This document shows positions 34,121 through 47,990 of a stretch of 64,000 bases of DNA, one piece after another. The notes beneath the pieces were generated by a model, which ran no database searches, was not told the origin of the DNA, and saw nothing but the letters and a program-made list of their open reading frames with translations. Position numbers and translations under genes: made by a program. The stretch is from contig NC_092573.1 in the NCBI RefSeq assembly GCF_037975245.1, positions 7,118,501-7,182,500 of the forward strand, read 5' to 3'. How positions within the stretch are numbered: position 1 is the first letter of the stretch; each line of letters starts with the position of its first letter. The DNA comes from Apostichopus japonicus (lineage: Eukaryota > Echinodermata > Holothuroidea > Aspidochirotida > Stichopodidae).

Positions 34121-35869
34121 AGCTTTCATTGCCAAGATGATAGGATGGTACACAAAACACTTCTCATTGGTGCAAATGTAAGAGGCCGGGGAGAGGATAA
34201 GGAAGCATATATTTAACCAATCTCCTTTCCTCTGTTGTGAAATAACCTGCAGGCTATAACATACTGAATATCAAGCCCTCGAGCCTTTATCCTATTTTAG
34301 ATAGATACATGAGATGCTAAACTGATTGGGTGTAATCTAAGCAACAAAATTGTAGCAAGAATTTGAAGATTGCATGGTGTAGATATTTCATGTGAAGATA
34401 GTAGAAAGAAAGTGAGAATGATTTAAAGATCTGCTTTATTGGCTCCAATTATAGCACGCTATAGCTAGGAAAGTTTTGTAATTATGTAATCGACCTGCCA
34501 TGGTCGTAAATTAACCTCAGGCTTTACAATTAGCCTGCATAGCTTCTTAACACCATCAGGAGTAAACACTTTGTTCAGGTCTACAGTGTAGTTAAACATA
34601 CAGCGTTCACACAAAGACCCTCATACAAGAACAAATATGTGGCGGGCATTGCAGACTAATTAGTAAAATGAGGTCATTTTACGACCAAGGCAAGTAGATT
34701 ACGTAATCTCAAGAAACTTTTCAATCATACCCTGCGAGTTGGTGTCTTTTCAGCAGACCTTTTAAGAAAGAGTTATAAAGATAAGCAACTTCAAAAATCA
34801 CTTCCAAAAGTGTTTAGAAGGAGTTTCTCTCGATGATGATTGTGTTATGAACTCTAGTCACCAACACTGTACACATTTTTACAGCAGACATTCTCCACAG
34901 TGAGAATCAAAGTGAAAAAACCCCCAGCGAATTCTTCCAGTTTTGGTGTGCCTGCATTGTGTTAATTATGAAGGTATAGGTCATGGTAACCTATCACATT
35001 ATCATAGTTAGGATATGAAGTAGAAATGTCAGAGAGCATCCTGATTGAAGGTCAGAGCACAACTAAACAGAATCTTCATCTCACGCTTCCTTTACCATAA
35101 TTGCTTAAAATTGTCGGCATTTTTGTTGTCATCAAAACTTCGACGACAGGCTTGTTTTTGTCCAAACTGGCATTGTGAGGGATGACACAAGGTGAAAACT
35201 AATCAATTATTGGTCGAGCCACTCTTCAGGTAGAACTGGCTACTGTCTATGGAGTTGTGCAAGCTTCAGGCTGTGTTATAAACTAAGACATCAGGTGTCA
35301 GAAGGATGTGGTTTATTCCCAACAATTGCCTTTATAAACAGCTTTTATTATTTTGTAATTCGATTCTTGGGCTTGTCAAATATCGATCAGTGAAGACACC
35401 CCACCAATTACTATGCTTGCTTTCATACTGTGACTTTGACAATATTTGACATAGTCCGAAAATTCTTAAATTGATTGGAATTTAAGGTCTCACGGTCCAT
35501 TCTCCTCCAGGATATGTACATTTCATATGGAAAGATGTAGAGATTATTTACCCTAAAAGGCTCAGGAAAATCCTTGGATTGGAGCTACTTATACTTATTT
35601 ACCTAGTTGAGGTTGAAAGTATAGATAACAGAGGTATTCTGTCAGCTTAAACTTGGTTATATAGCTGAGGTTAATGCCATAAATTCATAGCTGACTACTT
35701 GACTTAATGACATGCACTTTTACCCCCTTCCCCCCCTCCTCCCTCCTTTCCCTCTACCACTCCTTACACTCCTTCTGACGAACGGAGACAGACACTGATT
35801 TATCAACGATATAACTAAATAATAAATTTAATACTAGGTAAAGAAGCATTTCATGATTCTTATAATAAC

Positions 35870-37033
35870 TCTATTAAATGTATGGTATAACAAATTAGAA
35901 TAACTCTATTAATGTATGGTATAACTCTATTAATGTATGGTATAACATATTCTATTTGTGTATGGTATAACATGTTAAAATAACACCATTATTGTATGGT
36001 ATAACAAGTTATAATAACTCTATTTGTGTATGGTATAACAAATTAAAATAACTCTATAAATGTATGGCATAACTCTATTAATGTATGGTATAACATACTC
36101 TATTTGTGTATGGTATAACATGTTAAAATAACACCATTATTGTATGGTATAACAAGTTATACTAACTCTATTCATGTATGGTATAAACATGTTAAAATAG
36201 CACCATTAATGTATGGTATAACAAGTTATAATGACTCTATTTGTGTATGGTATAACAAATTAAAATAACTCTATTAATGTATGGTATAACTCTATTAATG
36301 TATGGTATAACATATTCTATTTGTGTATGGTATAACATGTTAAAATAACACTATTAACGTATGGTATAACAAGTTATACTAACTCTATTCATGTATGGTA
36401 TAACAAGTTATAATAACTCCATTCATGTACGGTATAACGAGTTATAATAACTTTATTCATATATGGTATAACATATTATAATAACTCTATTAATGTATGG
36501 TATAACTCTATTAATGTATGGTATAACATACTCTATTTGTGTATGGTATAACATGTTAAAATAACACCATTAATGTATGGTATAACAAGTTATACTAACT
36601 CTATTCATGTATGGTATAACAAGTTATAATAACTCCATTCATGTACGGTATAACGAGTTATAATAACTTTATTCATATATGGTATAGCATATTAAAATAA
36701 CTCTATTAATATATGGTATAACAAGTAATATTAACTCTATTCATATATGGTACAAACGAGTTATAATAATTCTAATCATGTATGGTATAACAAGTTATAA
36801 TAACTCTATTCATGTATGGTATAACAAGTTATAATACTTCTGTTCATGTATGGTATAACAAGTTATAATAACTCTAGTCATATTTGGTATAACATGTTAT
36901 AATAACTATATTAATGTCTGGTATAACATGTTATAACAACTCTATTAATGTATGGTATACAAAGTTATAATAACTCTTGTAATGTATGGTTTAACTAGTT
37001 ATAATAACTCCATTTGTGTATGGTATATAACAA
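35870..37033. repeat. AT-rich minisatellite, about 33-bp unit, about 35 copies, abutting exon B donor
   Basis: The unit is tctattaatgtatggtataa followed by caagttataataac. Shortened 19-base units also occur, and blocks of several units are themselves repeated (for example the stretch with tattctatttgtgtatgg). The last copies end within about 14 bases of the splice donor of UNC13 exon B. Confidence 0.92.
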
Positions 37034-37047
37034 GTAATTGGTTTTAC

Positions 37048-37165
37048 CTCACTGGACTGTTTAATGTTCAAGAGCGGTATCCAAGCTGTTCCTAGAAGTG
37101 TATCCCATATTAGTCCTTTGGTCCAGAGCTCAACCACAAGACCACCATCCAACTGGTCAGTTTCA
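37048..37165 (-). CDS. UNC13: UNC13 exon B: C2A domain core
   Basis: This 118-bp exon has the acceptor gtactttag (ending at 37166) and the donor gtaaaa (starting at 37047). It enters in phase 2 and leaves in phase 0, completing the Phe codon split with exon A. It reads ETDQLDGGLVVELWTKG, then LIWDTLLGTAWIPLLNIKQ and SSE. The mammalian counterpart is [23 protein letters not shown], a hallmark of the Munc13 C2A domain. The donor is unusual in its setting. A tandem array of an AT-rich unit of about 33 bp (35870-37033) ends only about 14 bases into the intron. The frame stays open past the donor for about 20 codons, but the downstream residues have no C2 character and the next exon joins exactly at the donor. 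Confidence 0.94.
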
Positions 37166-39992
37166 CTAAAGTACAAAGAAACAGAAGAAACTCTTCAGCA
37201 TTCTGCACGTTACTTCAAGTAAAACATTGAACGTTTGAGTCCAAAATTCCATAATATTATGCGACATTCTTCAACTTCAAATATTACAACTGATTGCAAA
37301 CTAGTATTTTGCAACTTAATTAATAGTAATAATATTCAAGGTGTTTCACCACTCTTAAAATGACTGTTAAGACATAGCTGTTGAATGAACTCAAACATAT
37401 TTAGACATGCATTGCAATAAACTTATTCTGGTACATTTTGTAACATAAAGGGTCAAATATTTGAGAAGTTATGTTTAATATTCTTTAATTCCTGATATTC
37501 TTACTCCTGTAATACCACTATTAAAGCACATACAAAGTACAGCTTACTCTGCAAAGCTCTATAACCAAAACAAGGAAGTGCAGTTACCATTTATAACATG
37601 AATAGTGTCAGTTTCTATTTAATTGTACCTATATTTCTTTTCTTTTTTCTTTAAATAAATGAAACAACTCAAATGAAAAAAAAAAAACTTTTTACTCAAG
37701 GCCAAACACCAAGTCTAAAGACACGTCACTGTGAAACAGTTTACACAAAAACAGAGTGACGCGACTCTTCCCTGTGGTTACTTGCCATATAACAGAAAAA
37801 GCTGAAGGTTTATTGTTCACAGTTGACAGTAATTTTGGCTGACTGTTGACTTGCTTAAAATTCACATTAATATCATCAAACCAATAAATGCTTCATCCAA
37901 ATACAATTTTTTTTTCAAGTTTAGATTCTTATCGCACCCTCTGATGATGTATTTACCACCATAAAGAGCAATAAGTCCCATACATGCATTGAATGTACGA
38001 CATTTTATCAATGTTCCCCTTCTTATGATATCATGTTTATAAGCAAGATAGTCACACACATACATACAAATGCATTGATACACACACACACACGCTGACT
38101 TGATTGCAAAGGTCATCTTGCCTTGCAGTTCTAAGTTTGAGACATGTATAGACAATAAGATTGTATGCACATAAAACAGATGTTGTCGTTGTTGCTGTTG
38201 CTTAAATTTACAAAAAAACATCATGACAAATAGTTTTCATAATTTCAAAGGAAATACATTTTAAAATCTAAAATAGAAGTTGAAATATCACCAACACGAA
38301 CAGTTTTATAAATTTGGGGGAAACTGTATAGTGCTATGTATCAATGCAAAAGTTTTGCCTCTGGTAACTTCCTTAATTAGAAATATCTAATATTCCAAGC
38401 AAAAAAACATCTGGAGAAGATTACAAAACATAGAAAAATAATAATAATTGATAGCTTCAAGGAAGAATAAATATTTTTGGGGTCATCCTTGAACTTGTCG
38501 TATATCACTTCTAAGTTTTCCTGGAGCTGGAGAATCTAGATGACCATATTGTCTGTATAAAGATTGATCATCGGCCAAGTTACAGCTATCACTCATCTGA
38601 CTTTCAATGGCATTACCATGTAAAAAACAAAAAATACAACTTTTTCAGTAACAAACAATCTTCAATCAACATATTTTTGTTATTGACAGGGGAGGGATGA
38701 GGTGGGAGGGATAAGGTGGAAGGGATGAGGTGGTGGTGGTGGGGAGGGGGGGTAAACAGGGGGTATTGAGGATTGGTTGCATTAGTATTTAGATCAAAAA
38801 GAGCTCATCTTACAGATATGGGTGTACTAGAAGAAGAGGTGAATATAAAAAGTAAATGGAAACAAAGAAGCTTGAAGTAGGAAGAATGACTAGGCACCAT
38901 TCAGTTTTAGAAGATTTAAACAAACAAGGAAAGCCATATAAGAATAAAGATTTGGCATCGGTAAAAGAATGTATCTCATTTAAAGATTAACGCTGAGTTG
39001 ACTCGTGTCCTTGCATGAAATCAGTCTTAAAATCTTAAAGCACAGCTTGCATATCTTTGCCAGTAGATATAAAGAACATCAACAAATAAGTTTGGTCACA
39101 TTTGTCAGTCAAAAAAATCACACAATTTTGGTGCAGGTAGCCCTGGGTTACTGCTTATTTATCAGCAAATATTATTGGGCTGCTACCATGGTTTATAAGC
39201 CCGTATATAGTAAAAGATATGAATTAAGAAAATTGTTAGTTATGGAACTTGATTTTTAGCCAGTAGTTTCTTCAAGCACTTGTATATTCTTGCATTGGCG
39301 GCTAAACCGTGAAATTTGAAGTCTGCAGTGAGGAAGAGCAAACTAGAATCCATCCTAAAGCTCTATTAATGTATAGTAGATTCATTATTGATTGTAGCAT
39401 CATAAGATTCAAGCGCCTCTTTCTACTTCCCACCTACTGGAAATATTATTTTTAACCACTTTTCATGATTAAACAGCTTTATGTAACACCTTGTGAACAA
39501 TAAATGCCCAAAATGGGCTTCTTCACGTAGTCTTAGCATTCTCTTGTCGACTTACATGCAGTCATATACCTTACTGTGCGCAATATTTAAAGGAAAGCAA
39601 TAGTCACATATATGTTAAGGACATTGCTTTCCATCAATATATGAGTTCTCCTCCATCACATTTTCACATATTGGTCATAAGCAAATAAGACTATATAGTA
39701 TATATATATGACTATACTATAGGAACCTATAGCTTTCGTAACCGTATAATTAAAACATGGAATTCCCGTTCAGATAATATAAAGACCAAAAAGTTGTTGA
39801 GTTTATTTAAGAAGTAAGGAAATACATCATCGCAACATACTAATACGGTCTTTATGCTATATTTATATATATTAAGTAATTACATGTATAGCTAAATTCT
39901 TTATGAACTAGGACATTGTTATCCTGTCTAGTTATTACTCCTTAAAGTATCTGTATCATTCTGCTCATTCAACTTGTATTATATTTTTCTTC

Positions 39993-40095
39993 TTTACCAG
40001 GGAGTCTTCTACTCTGTTAAGCCAATTCAGGCTTTATAGAAGACTTCCTTTCACATTGTAATTTTTTTGTGATAAAACAAATAAATAAACAAGTA
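39993..40095 (+). mobile_element. Probable retroposon 3' tail with (AAAT)n end
   Basis: A stem-like sequence (gtcttctactctgttaagcc ... aggctttatagaagacttcc) is followed by cacattgtaattttttt and an aaataaataaa tail. This arrangement is typical of LINE or SINE 3' ends in marine invertebrates. No upstream body can be recognised. Confidence 0.4.
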
Positions 40096-41734
40096 AAATG
40101 CCACTAGTCATCATTTTAATTGTTTTAAAAAAAATATCCAACACAACCTCTAATTAAATATACTCATGGAAACACTGTTAAATTTTTCATGTGGACGCTA
40201 ATACTGTCCAGCTTTGTATTAACTTCGGGTTGATAAACTAACATGTATAGTGTGGAGTTTAATTTGTACTATACCGTCCAGCCACAAACTTGTCTGAGTA
40301 TGAATGTCTGACAAAGTTCATACTGGAAACATAATGACATGTTGTCCTATTTAGATATTGTTTAAAACTAGGTTACATGTACACGTGTGTTAAAGTCGGA
40401 TCGAAGCTTTATGGATACAATAAGGACTTTTACAGTATAGTTCATTTTCAGTCACAGAAGCAAAATACACTTTGATTATTCAGACATCCGTTCAGCTGCT
40501 TGTGATATAATGTTCTATCGTAGAACATTGCACGATGCATGTCATCGCCGTGAGTTGAACATCGCATCTGATGATCATAGCATCTGATGAAAGTCTAGCA
40601 TTCGCTATGTGACTAAAGTCTGATTCTTGGGGTATACATGTACACATGGGCAGTGCGGATGCTGGAACGCTGGTGTTTAAAGACTACCTGTGTTGTTTGG
40701 CTTGAATGATTCGGCTTCTTCCAGGTGTACTCAAAAGAAACGCAGGCCCTTTTTTGTCACGGCACATCGGCCAATCCTGTCTACCAAACATGATTCCTGC
40801 TCTCTTGGGGAACGGGGGGGGGGGGGGAGGGAATGGTAGGAAGGGATGGAAGGGAGAATATTCTAATGTTACTGATTTTTTAATTTTTAATTGAAATTGA
40901 AATTAGTTCTGTACATGATTTCTTTGTCAATAATGACCTTAAAACCTACTTTCTACTTTCATGGCTTGTATGACATAATTAAAACTGGCTATAGCATCAG
41001 AAAAAAACTGATAAATATATTAGGACTGACATATATCAGAGTGACCTCTTGTAAACTCAAAGAGCTTTCTTGACCTTAACCAGGCTTAATTGTGTTGATA
41101 CCTGTCTCCTGCAACACTTGACCAACAGGATGCCAAAACATATTCAAACTAAGCTGCCCACAGGAGCAGTAGTCCATAAATGGATTGACAGGCTGATAGA
41201 CTGAAATATATGCAGTGACAATCCCAATTAAGTACAAAAGGTAAAATATTAGAGAAACAACCTCAGAATTCTATCATTTTAAACATCTCTATCTTGATAC
41301 ACTTAGACGCTCAATTTGTATGACCAAAAAATGTACTAATGTAGGGATCTATACTTAACTAATATTTGTGGGGCAAACTTTCTAACATATTAAAATTAAC
41401 CAAAAAATATAACATCTCATCTGATGTGTATGTGTACGCTACTGTTTGCATGCATTAGGTCGATTAAGGGCGAGAATTATCGGTTACTAAGCATCAGTAA
41501 TGACAACAGATTATTTATTTATGGATCTCATCACTTCTAGCTAGATTGTAAAAGGCCCTGGGCATTTTTCAAAGGCAGAATTTGTACTAGAAAGGAACTC
41601 TTCAGTGTCTTTAGTGGCCAAATTATTATATAAAGATAGATGACATAATTTGTGATATTAGTTGTAATGCAAAATTCAAGTACATATTTCCAGTACACGA
41701 AATATACAATGAGACAACGCCATAGCTGCGTATG

Positions 41735-42060
41735 CATGTGCAGTATGTTTGTATGCATGCGTGTGTGCACGAGTGTAGGCATGGGTGTGTTAATGTATAC
41801 CTGGGTACGGTAGGTATATATTTTTTTAATATGAATGTCAGTTTGTGTGCTCAGACGTGAGCATTGGTGTGCATATTTAGGTATTTGTGTATGTGTATAT
41901 ATATGTCTGTGTGTGTGCACATGTGTAGGCATGGGAGTGTATATCAATACAAACATGTGTAAGTGTGTGCGTGTATGTATGTCAGTATGTGTGCATTTGT
42001 AGTACCCATGTACGTCAGTTTGTGTGCATTTGTAGTACGCATGTACATCAGTTTGTACGA
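41735..42060. repeat. TG/CA-rich low-complexity field
   Basis: Degenerate gtgtgtgcatgtgtgtaggc-like repeats cover about 320 bases. The minus strand stays open for 179 codons with His/Thr/Tyr repeats, a composition artefact and not a gene. Confidence 0.75.
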
Positions 42061-42569
42061 ACCTATACATAGACACATGAGCATTTTTGCTGATAACTAT
42101 TTGTGTAAGCGCTTTATATAATCTATGATATTATTAAAGTACATGGCAAGTACTACTATAATGCCAAACATGCAGGTCAATACTCGACATAGTAATAACC
42201 CTCCAACACAAACTAATGAGAAATTTCCTTCGTCTTCATTGATTCTTTAATCAATGGATTGATGAGTCACACAGAAAATGTTATTTATTCTTCATTGAAA
42301 TGTAAGTCAAACAGAAAGCTTTCATTAGAAGATGGGCAAAATGAAGAATAAAAAGTTCAGAAGGATAGACACTTTGATTGGATATTATGTATAGTATCCA
42401 AGCTTGATCTGAAATATTCAACTGCACTCGCTATTCATGTATCAAAACGTCATCACCTTACAAATGAGCAGCTTCAAATAACAATGGAACAATCCACAAT
42501 AGGACTTGTTAGAAGTGACTGTGTACTGTTAGCACACAGAAGAAAGGCAGAATCGAAACTTAAATATAT

Positions 42570-42798
42570 GTATTTTAGATCCTCGTGCAAGCAGGAACTC
42601 GCGAAGAAGCCTCATTGGCTTATCAAAGCCGCAAGCTGACCGAAGTCAGTCTCTTACATTCATATTTAACGTCCATGATTATGAATTGTTAATTGTCAAC
42701 AACTCTGTAACTGGACGACATACATTAATCTGGGAGTGACCCGAACCAGGGACCTTATGATTGAAAGGCACCAGCGTTAACCACTCAGCTAACACTCC
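42570..42798 (-). mobile_element. tRNA-derived SINE (family A), full-length copy
   Basis: Read on the minus strand, the head is tRNA-like: ggagtgttagctgagtggtt (A box) and ggttcgggtcactcc (B box). A body of about 130 bases follows, with cgtccagttacagagttgtt, a gacaattaacaattcataat palindromic part and a ccaatgaggcttcttcgcga end, then gatctaaaata. At least four other copies in this window share it. Confidence 0.88.
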
Positions 42799-43787
42799 TG
42801 CACACTGCTAACACTCCTATATGACACCTTTGTGGCTTATCTGTTTTGTTTTCCAAATTACCTGTCGGTGTACTAGAGTGAAATAGCTACAAATCATTGA
42901 AGTAAATAAGACAAATAGTTAGGGCAGCGTGAATAGGGCATGTTAAATTCCTCTTCCGTTTGCACTCTTATTATTAAAAGCCAGTGTTTCATCAAGTCAA
43001 ACATTTTACTTGTAATTTGTGTTAAAATTTATTCCACAATCATCTTACCATCCTCCACCAATAAAAAAGGAATAAGATCCTGGTAGTACCTGAACGCATA
43101 ATTCGCTCACCAAAGTCACACCATGCATGAACACCAAACATGATATAAATTTCAAAGGTTCAAAAATGCAACATCAAATCTAATTTCTTGGGACAGTTTT
43201 TTTGGTATTAGATGAAAAAATTATAATTACAGCTCTCTATACGATAGATGACTATTTCAAAATCAACGAGTGATATGCTTTAGAATATTTTGTATAAACC
43301 GAAACTCAGGATTATGCCTCACAGTGGGAGGTATTAGAGCTTTCAAGCAGCTGTTGGCATATATATGCCTACTTCAGCAGCTGCACTTTTAATTTTCATG
43401 ACATCTACTTAAGCTTTTGCATCATCACTTGTTAATCTTATTCTACTTCCTGCTGTCATCGAGAAGTTATTACCTCATACAGCCAACACTTCATTATGAT
43501 AATAGATTAGAAATTGTCTCCAAATTTCTGCTTTCATAGATTTGCATGGCCTAGACTCTTTTTAAAAAGTGCTGGATTAATTCAAACATTTGTCACATCC
43601 ATTATAACATTTGCCCGTATGAATCAATAAAGACATTGTCAGTAAAATGTGAAACATGAAGCGTTAAAAAATAAATCAATATATACCGAATGTCCACATC
43701 ATGCTAGTGACACGTGGACCGATTGGGAGAGAAATTTGACTAGATTTTAACATAATACTTAATAGAGATGGAAACCATATGTTCAAA

Positions 43788-43821
43788 ATTTTTATTTATT
43801 TATTTATTTATTTATTTAAAC
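43788..43821. repeat. (TTTA)n microsatellite
   Basis: About eight TTTA units in a row, with no associated element recognised. Confidence 0.85.
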
Positions 43822-45469
43822 TACTATTTTATTCTTCTACACACTTCAGCATTAAGTCTTTCCAAATGGTATTTCTTTATCCAAACAGCTGTCTGATATG
43901 AACAACCATTGTATTTGTCATGATTCTGAAAAAGACGGATTTTCTTTTTTAAACAGGTTATCAATGGAGATTTATACAAAAGGCTTTGTGATTCTTCAAA
44001 TTTTTAGGAAAACTGAAAGAGAGAACGAAAATGTGAAGGATATATTTAGTAATTAAAGGAAACAGACCAACCATGGTATGTAAGACCTGTAGGTCTCGGG
44101 TAAGTTGTGTATAGATGCTCTAATAATACAAAGAAAAACTAAAACAGAAATATGCAAACACACAGACACGGACAGACAGACAATTATCCATACATCAGTA
44201 GAATGATCATTAAGATACAGCGATTAAACCCCAAGAGATACTATACCCAGAGTCAGGTTGCAGTCGTTCACCCTCTACAGCTGGTACCAGATGACCCAAA
44301 CATAAAAAGAAAGACCGCTCCCTCAGGATAAAATTTTACTCCACTTGGTCTGACAGCTTGCATCAATTATAAAGCTGTTGGTTATTAGCTCACTGGAAAA
44401 AAACTAATTCTCTTGGAAGATATATGTTTCTGTATTATAGTAAACATTACATATAACTGTAAACATTACTCAAGAAACTTTATCAAAGCATGGGAGGAAA
44501 AATAGGGTAACGCATATTGTCGCTTATGGAGGCAGAAATAAGCGACGATTATATATTGGATATTTAAATTCAGATCAATACATATGGTTCCTGGTATTTT
44601 TAAACTTAAAGTTAAAGACTAGGATATGTATGGTTCCTCATTTTAATAAACATTTAATTTTTATATTTCTATAAGTTTTCACGGGTATATTTCCTCCAGG
44701 TATTAGTCGTACAGATGATTTTCAGATGATTGTTCAAAATTTGTTCTATATAGCTATAATTTAATTATATTTAATAACAGCAAAGTAAGGACTTAGAGCA
44801 ATTTTTTTACATCTAATGAAATTAATTAACAACACTCTTGTGGGTTCGATGATTAATAAGTTTTCAATCTGTACATAAAGAGAGAATATTGCAATTTGCA
44901 ACAAATCAACAAATTATTTCACCAGAAATCCCACCAAAATAAAAACATTGTACATAAAAGTTCTAGTCTGAGTTACAATGCAGTAATACTCCCATGTATC
45001 CAATGTGTAATAGCTCTACACGTTAGGACCTTGCCACTGTTAGATGAAATAACACCACTGATATAATTAATGTCCCAATCTTACAGTTGCCACGTACCGC
45101 TGATTGCATGTATACATACACACTATACATCCTATGTGGAAGTTGACAGACCGTGTCAGAGTTGATGCGGTCCAGGTGATGTTATGTTCTTGTCTATGGT
45201 TGTACCTCACTGCAGTTTAACTATAGTGTGTTCAAGCATAACTAATGTGGGTGACTGGTGGGACACATTTGAGGGTAATTTTATGCTTAAACTGGCATCT
45301 TAACAACCTTCAGGTTGATGCTTAATGTTGATATTATAAATGCAACCGAGCCTTCTTTTCAGTAACAAAATTATTTTTAACTTTCACAATAAAATCATGA
45401 GAATATAGTGGAAAAAGAACTGCAAGAGATTTATCTGATGATATTTCCCACACTGGATAATATGGCACC

Positions 45470-45830
45470 ACAAATAGTGGGCTGGTAACATTATGGATGT
45501 TACAACACTTAATCCACCTAGATCCCAAGAAGGCCGGTCATATGGTTGTCACAATCTTTAATCCACCTAAATCCCAAGGAGGCTCTTAACATTATGGATT
45601 TCACAATCCAATAATCCACCTAGATCCCAAGGAGGAGGCTGGTCACATTATGAATGTAACAACCCTTAACCCACCTAGATCCCAAGGAGGCTGGTCACAT
45701 TATGGTTTTCACAACCCTTAATCCACCTAAATCCCAAGAAGGAGGCCGGTCACATTATGGATGTTACATTCCTTAATCCACCTAGATCCCAAGGAGGCCA
45801 GTCACATTATGGTTGTCACAGCCATTAATA
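45470..45830. repeat. Minisatellite, about 52-bp unit, about 7 copies
   Basis: Each unit contains ttaatccacctagatcccaa followed by ggaggctggtcacattatgg and tgtcacaa. Unit length varies with a gga insertion. Confidence 0.88.
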
Positions 45831-46204
45831 TAAATTTCCCCTCAAAAATGGAAATTACACAAAGAATATAAGACTCATCTCTTTAATTGTTCATTTGATT
45901 GTTTTGCCTACTCGGCTCCTCATCTTCTTATCCTTTCTTATTTGATCTAACTTGAGTTTACAAAATACAAGGTGTATGGACAAAATATTAACCACAATGT
46001 AAATGCCAATGTTGAGCTTATTTCTTGAAGCATATTTCCTGAAAGTTCCATTTGTTTGAAGTTTTGTTCTCAGTCTGAACTGCAAACATACTGCATATTC
46101 ATGCCAATATGGATTCATGTAGAAACGCTCTTAATTAGCTGACATAGCCAGGACAAATTGAGGGCTGGCTAAGTTATAATAATCATAAATAACAATGCAC
46201 TATA

Positions 46205-46430
46205 TATTTTAGATCCTCCTGCAAGCAGGAACTCGCGAAGAAGCCTCATTGGCTTATCAAAGCCGCAAGCTGACCGAAATCAGTCTCTTACATTCATATT
46301 TAACGTCCATGATTATGAATTGTCAATTGTCAACAACTCTGTAACTGGACGACATACATTAATCTTGGAGTGACTCGAACCGGGGACCTTATGATTGAAA
46401 GGCATCGGCGTTAACCACTGAGCTAACACT
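46205..46430 (-). mobile_element. tRNA-derived SINE (family A), full-length copy
   Basis: Same family and orientation as 42570-42798. The minus-strand head is agtgttagctcagtggttaa and its B box is ggttcgagtcactcc. The tail ends gatctaaaatatata. Confidence 0.9.
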
Positions 46431-46910
46431 TTATCCTAAAAGTACATTCCATGAACACTCAAAAACACACTCCAAGTACACAAAAGTACACTCCAAAGAA
46501 TACTCCATCCTAAAAGTACATCCTCTAATGTGAATATCTTATTATACTGACTCTTAAATCTCAAGTAGAAACACAAGGATTATTGGAGCAAACTTAATGT
46601 TTTTGATATTTAACTCTAAGTTTCAGTTTCTTCAACAGCAATAGTTTGATATAATGTCAAGATTTTTATCCTAGACCTACTATAAAGTAATTAATGATGA
46701 TAAAAGCCTGCAAAAGTCTGCTGTTTCGTTCATCTTATTCCTAATTGTGCAGCTGTTCATAGCATAAACAGTAATCATACATATAATGTTCATATTTGCA
46801 TCTTTTCTGGTTTGGGGAGAAAATGCAACAAGTTTTGTTTGTTTGTTGGCATCTTTAATAGATCTACATCATTATGCCTGGTCAATAATTGCTACTTCAA
46901 TGTCTTCAGG

Positions 46911-47001
46911 TAATATTAATAATAATAACAATAATGTAGATTTATATAGCGACACTCCAGGAAACGAGTAACTGGATGATGGCGCTTCACAAAGTGGGAA
47001 G
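46911..47001 (-). mobile_element. LINE/SINE 3' tail fragment with (ATT)n end
   Basis: The minus strand reads ttgtgaagcgccatcatcca, then tgtcgctatataaatctac followed by att repeats. It resembles the tail at 12960-13008 (gcgct...gcgctatataag...attatt), so it is probably a related L2/CR1-type 3' end. Confidence 0.6.
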
Positions 47002-47225
47002 CATCGACACGTGAAATGCAGGACAGAAAATCTTAGTCTTCAGTAAACTCTTAATTAACCACTTAATTACCCACTTTACTTAAAGACCTACTGTATGCTA
47101 AAACAGTTATTATCTATTTGTTATATAAACATCCATATGGACAATTGTACCATAAAGAAACTTCCTGATAATTGCTGCCGCTCAACCTGCTACCCTCATT
47201 CACTGGTCAAACATGATGATGTATG

Positions 47226-47408
47226 TATTTAGATCCTCCTGGAAGCAGGAACTCGCGAAAAAGCCTCATTGGCTTATCAAAGCCGCAAGCTGACCGAAGT
47301 CAGTCTCTTACATTCATATTTAACGTCCATGATTATGAATTGTTAATTGTCAACAACTCTGTAACTGGACGACATACATTGATCTGGGAGTGACTCGAAC
47401 CGGGGACC
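47226..47408 (-). mobile_element. tRNA-derived SINE (family A), 5'-truncated copy
   Basis: Same body as the other copies, but the tRNA-like head stops just after the B box (ggtccccggttcgagtcact). The A box half is missing, as expected for a copy truncated during insertion. Confidence 0.88.
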
Positions 47409-47879
47409 AAAGCAGAATCAAACTTCTGCTTTGCATACAACAATACCAGGTCATGTGATCCAGATACTTTCTGGTGAATATGCCTTCCCGTATTGCTTCA
47501 TCTTTAGAGAGATGACTTTTAATCTTTGTAGTTGAGAAGATTCATTCATATTATGTCAAATTTATATTAATTATTATCCCAGGAGCCATAGCAACTGCAC
47601 TTTACAACAACCTTTTCAGCTGTACTTTTCTACACCAAGACATCAAAATCATGTTCATAAAAATAAACTTTAAAAAATTATGATTTGATCAAATATTTCA
47701 CTTAAGATGCCATCAAGGAAGTACTTCAATTTAGACAACTTTACAAAATTAATTAATCACATTTTTTTAATTTGTTTAAGCATGTCTGGAATCTAACACT
47801 AGAAGCAACACTTATCAAACTTACAAAAATTAGAAAATCTTATCAACATTAGAAAACTGACTGCTAAGTATTAAATTTT

Positions 47880-47990
47880 GTGGGAGCAGGATTCAAACCA
47901 GGCAGTGACCTCAAGCAGAGCACAGGACCGGTAACCCACCCCACCCCTAGCCTGGGGGTCACTGCTTCAAATCTCCCAAACTTTTTCTTT
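47880..47990 (-). other. Possible tRNA-like SINE head
   Basis: The minus strand contains a B-box-like ggtttgaatcc in a GC-rich segment of about 110 bases unlike its AT-rich surroundings. No A box could be assigned and no second copy is present, so the call is weak. Confidence 0.25.

Larger units (their letters stand above)
21658..37047 (-). other. UNC13 intron between exons B and C (hosts Gmr1-like element)
   Basis: This 15.4 kb intron contains the complete LTR retrotransposon (23537-29807), a degenerate repeat field (29813-30420), minisatellites at 30718-30915, 33110-34120 and 35870-37033, a TTAA-flanked MITE-like element (31670-32024), and a C/T-rich tract near 35723. The stretches 21658-23530 and 34130-35860 are AT-rich and show nothing that I recognise. 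Confidence 0.7.

Noticed and set aside
41537-42076. 179-codon minus-strand frame rich in His, Thr and Tyr.
   Set aside because: It is produced by TG/CA-rich low-complexity sequence and shows no domain or splice context.
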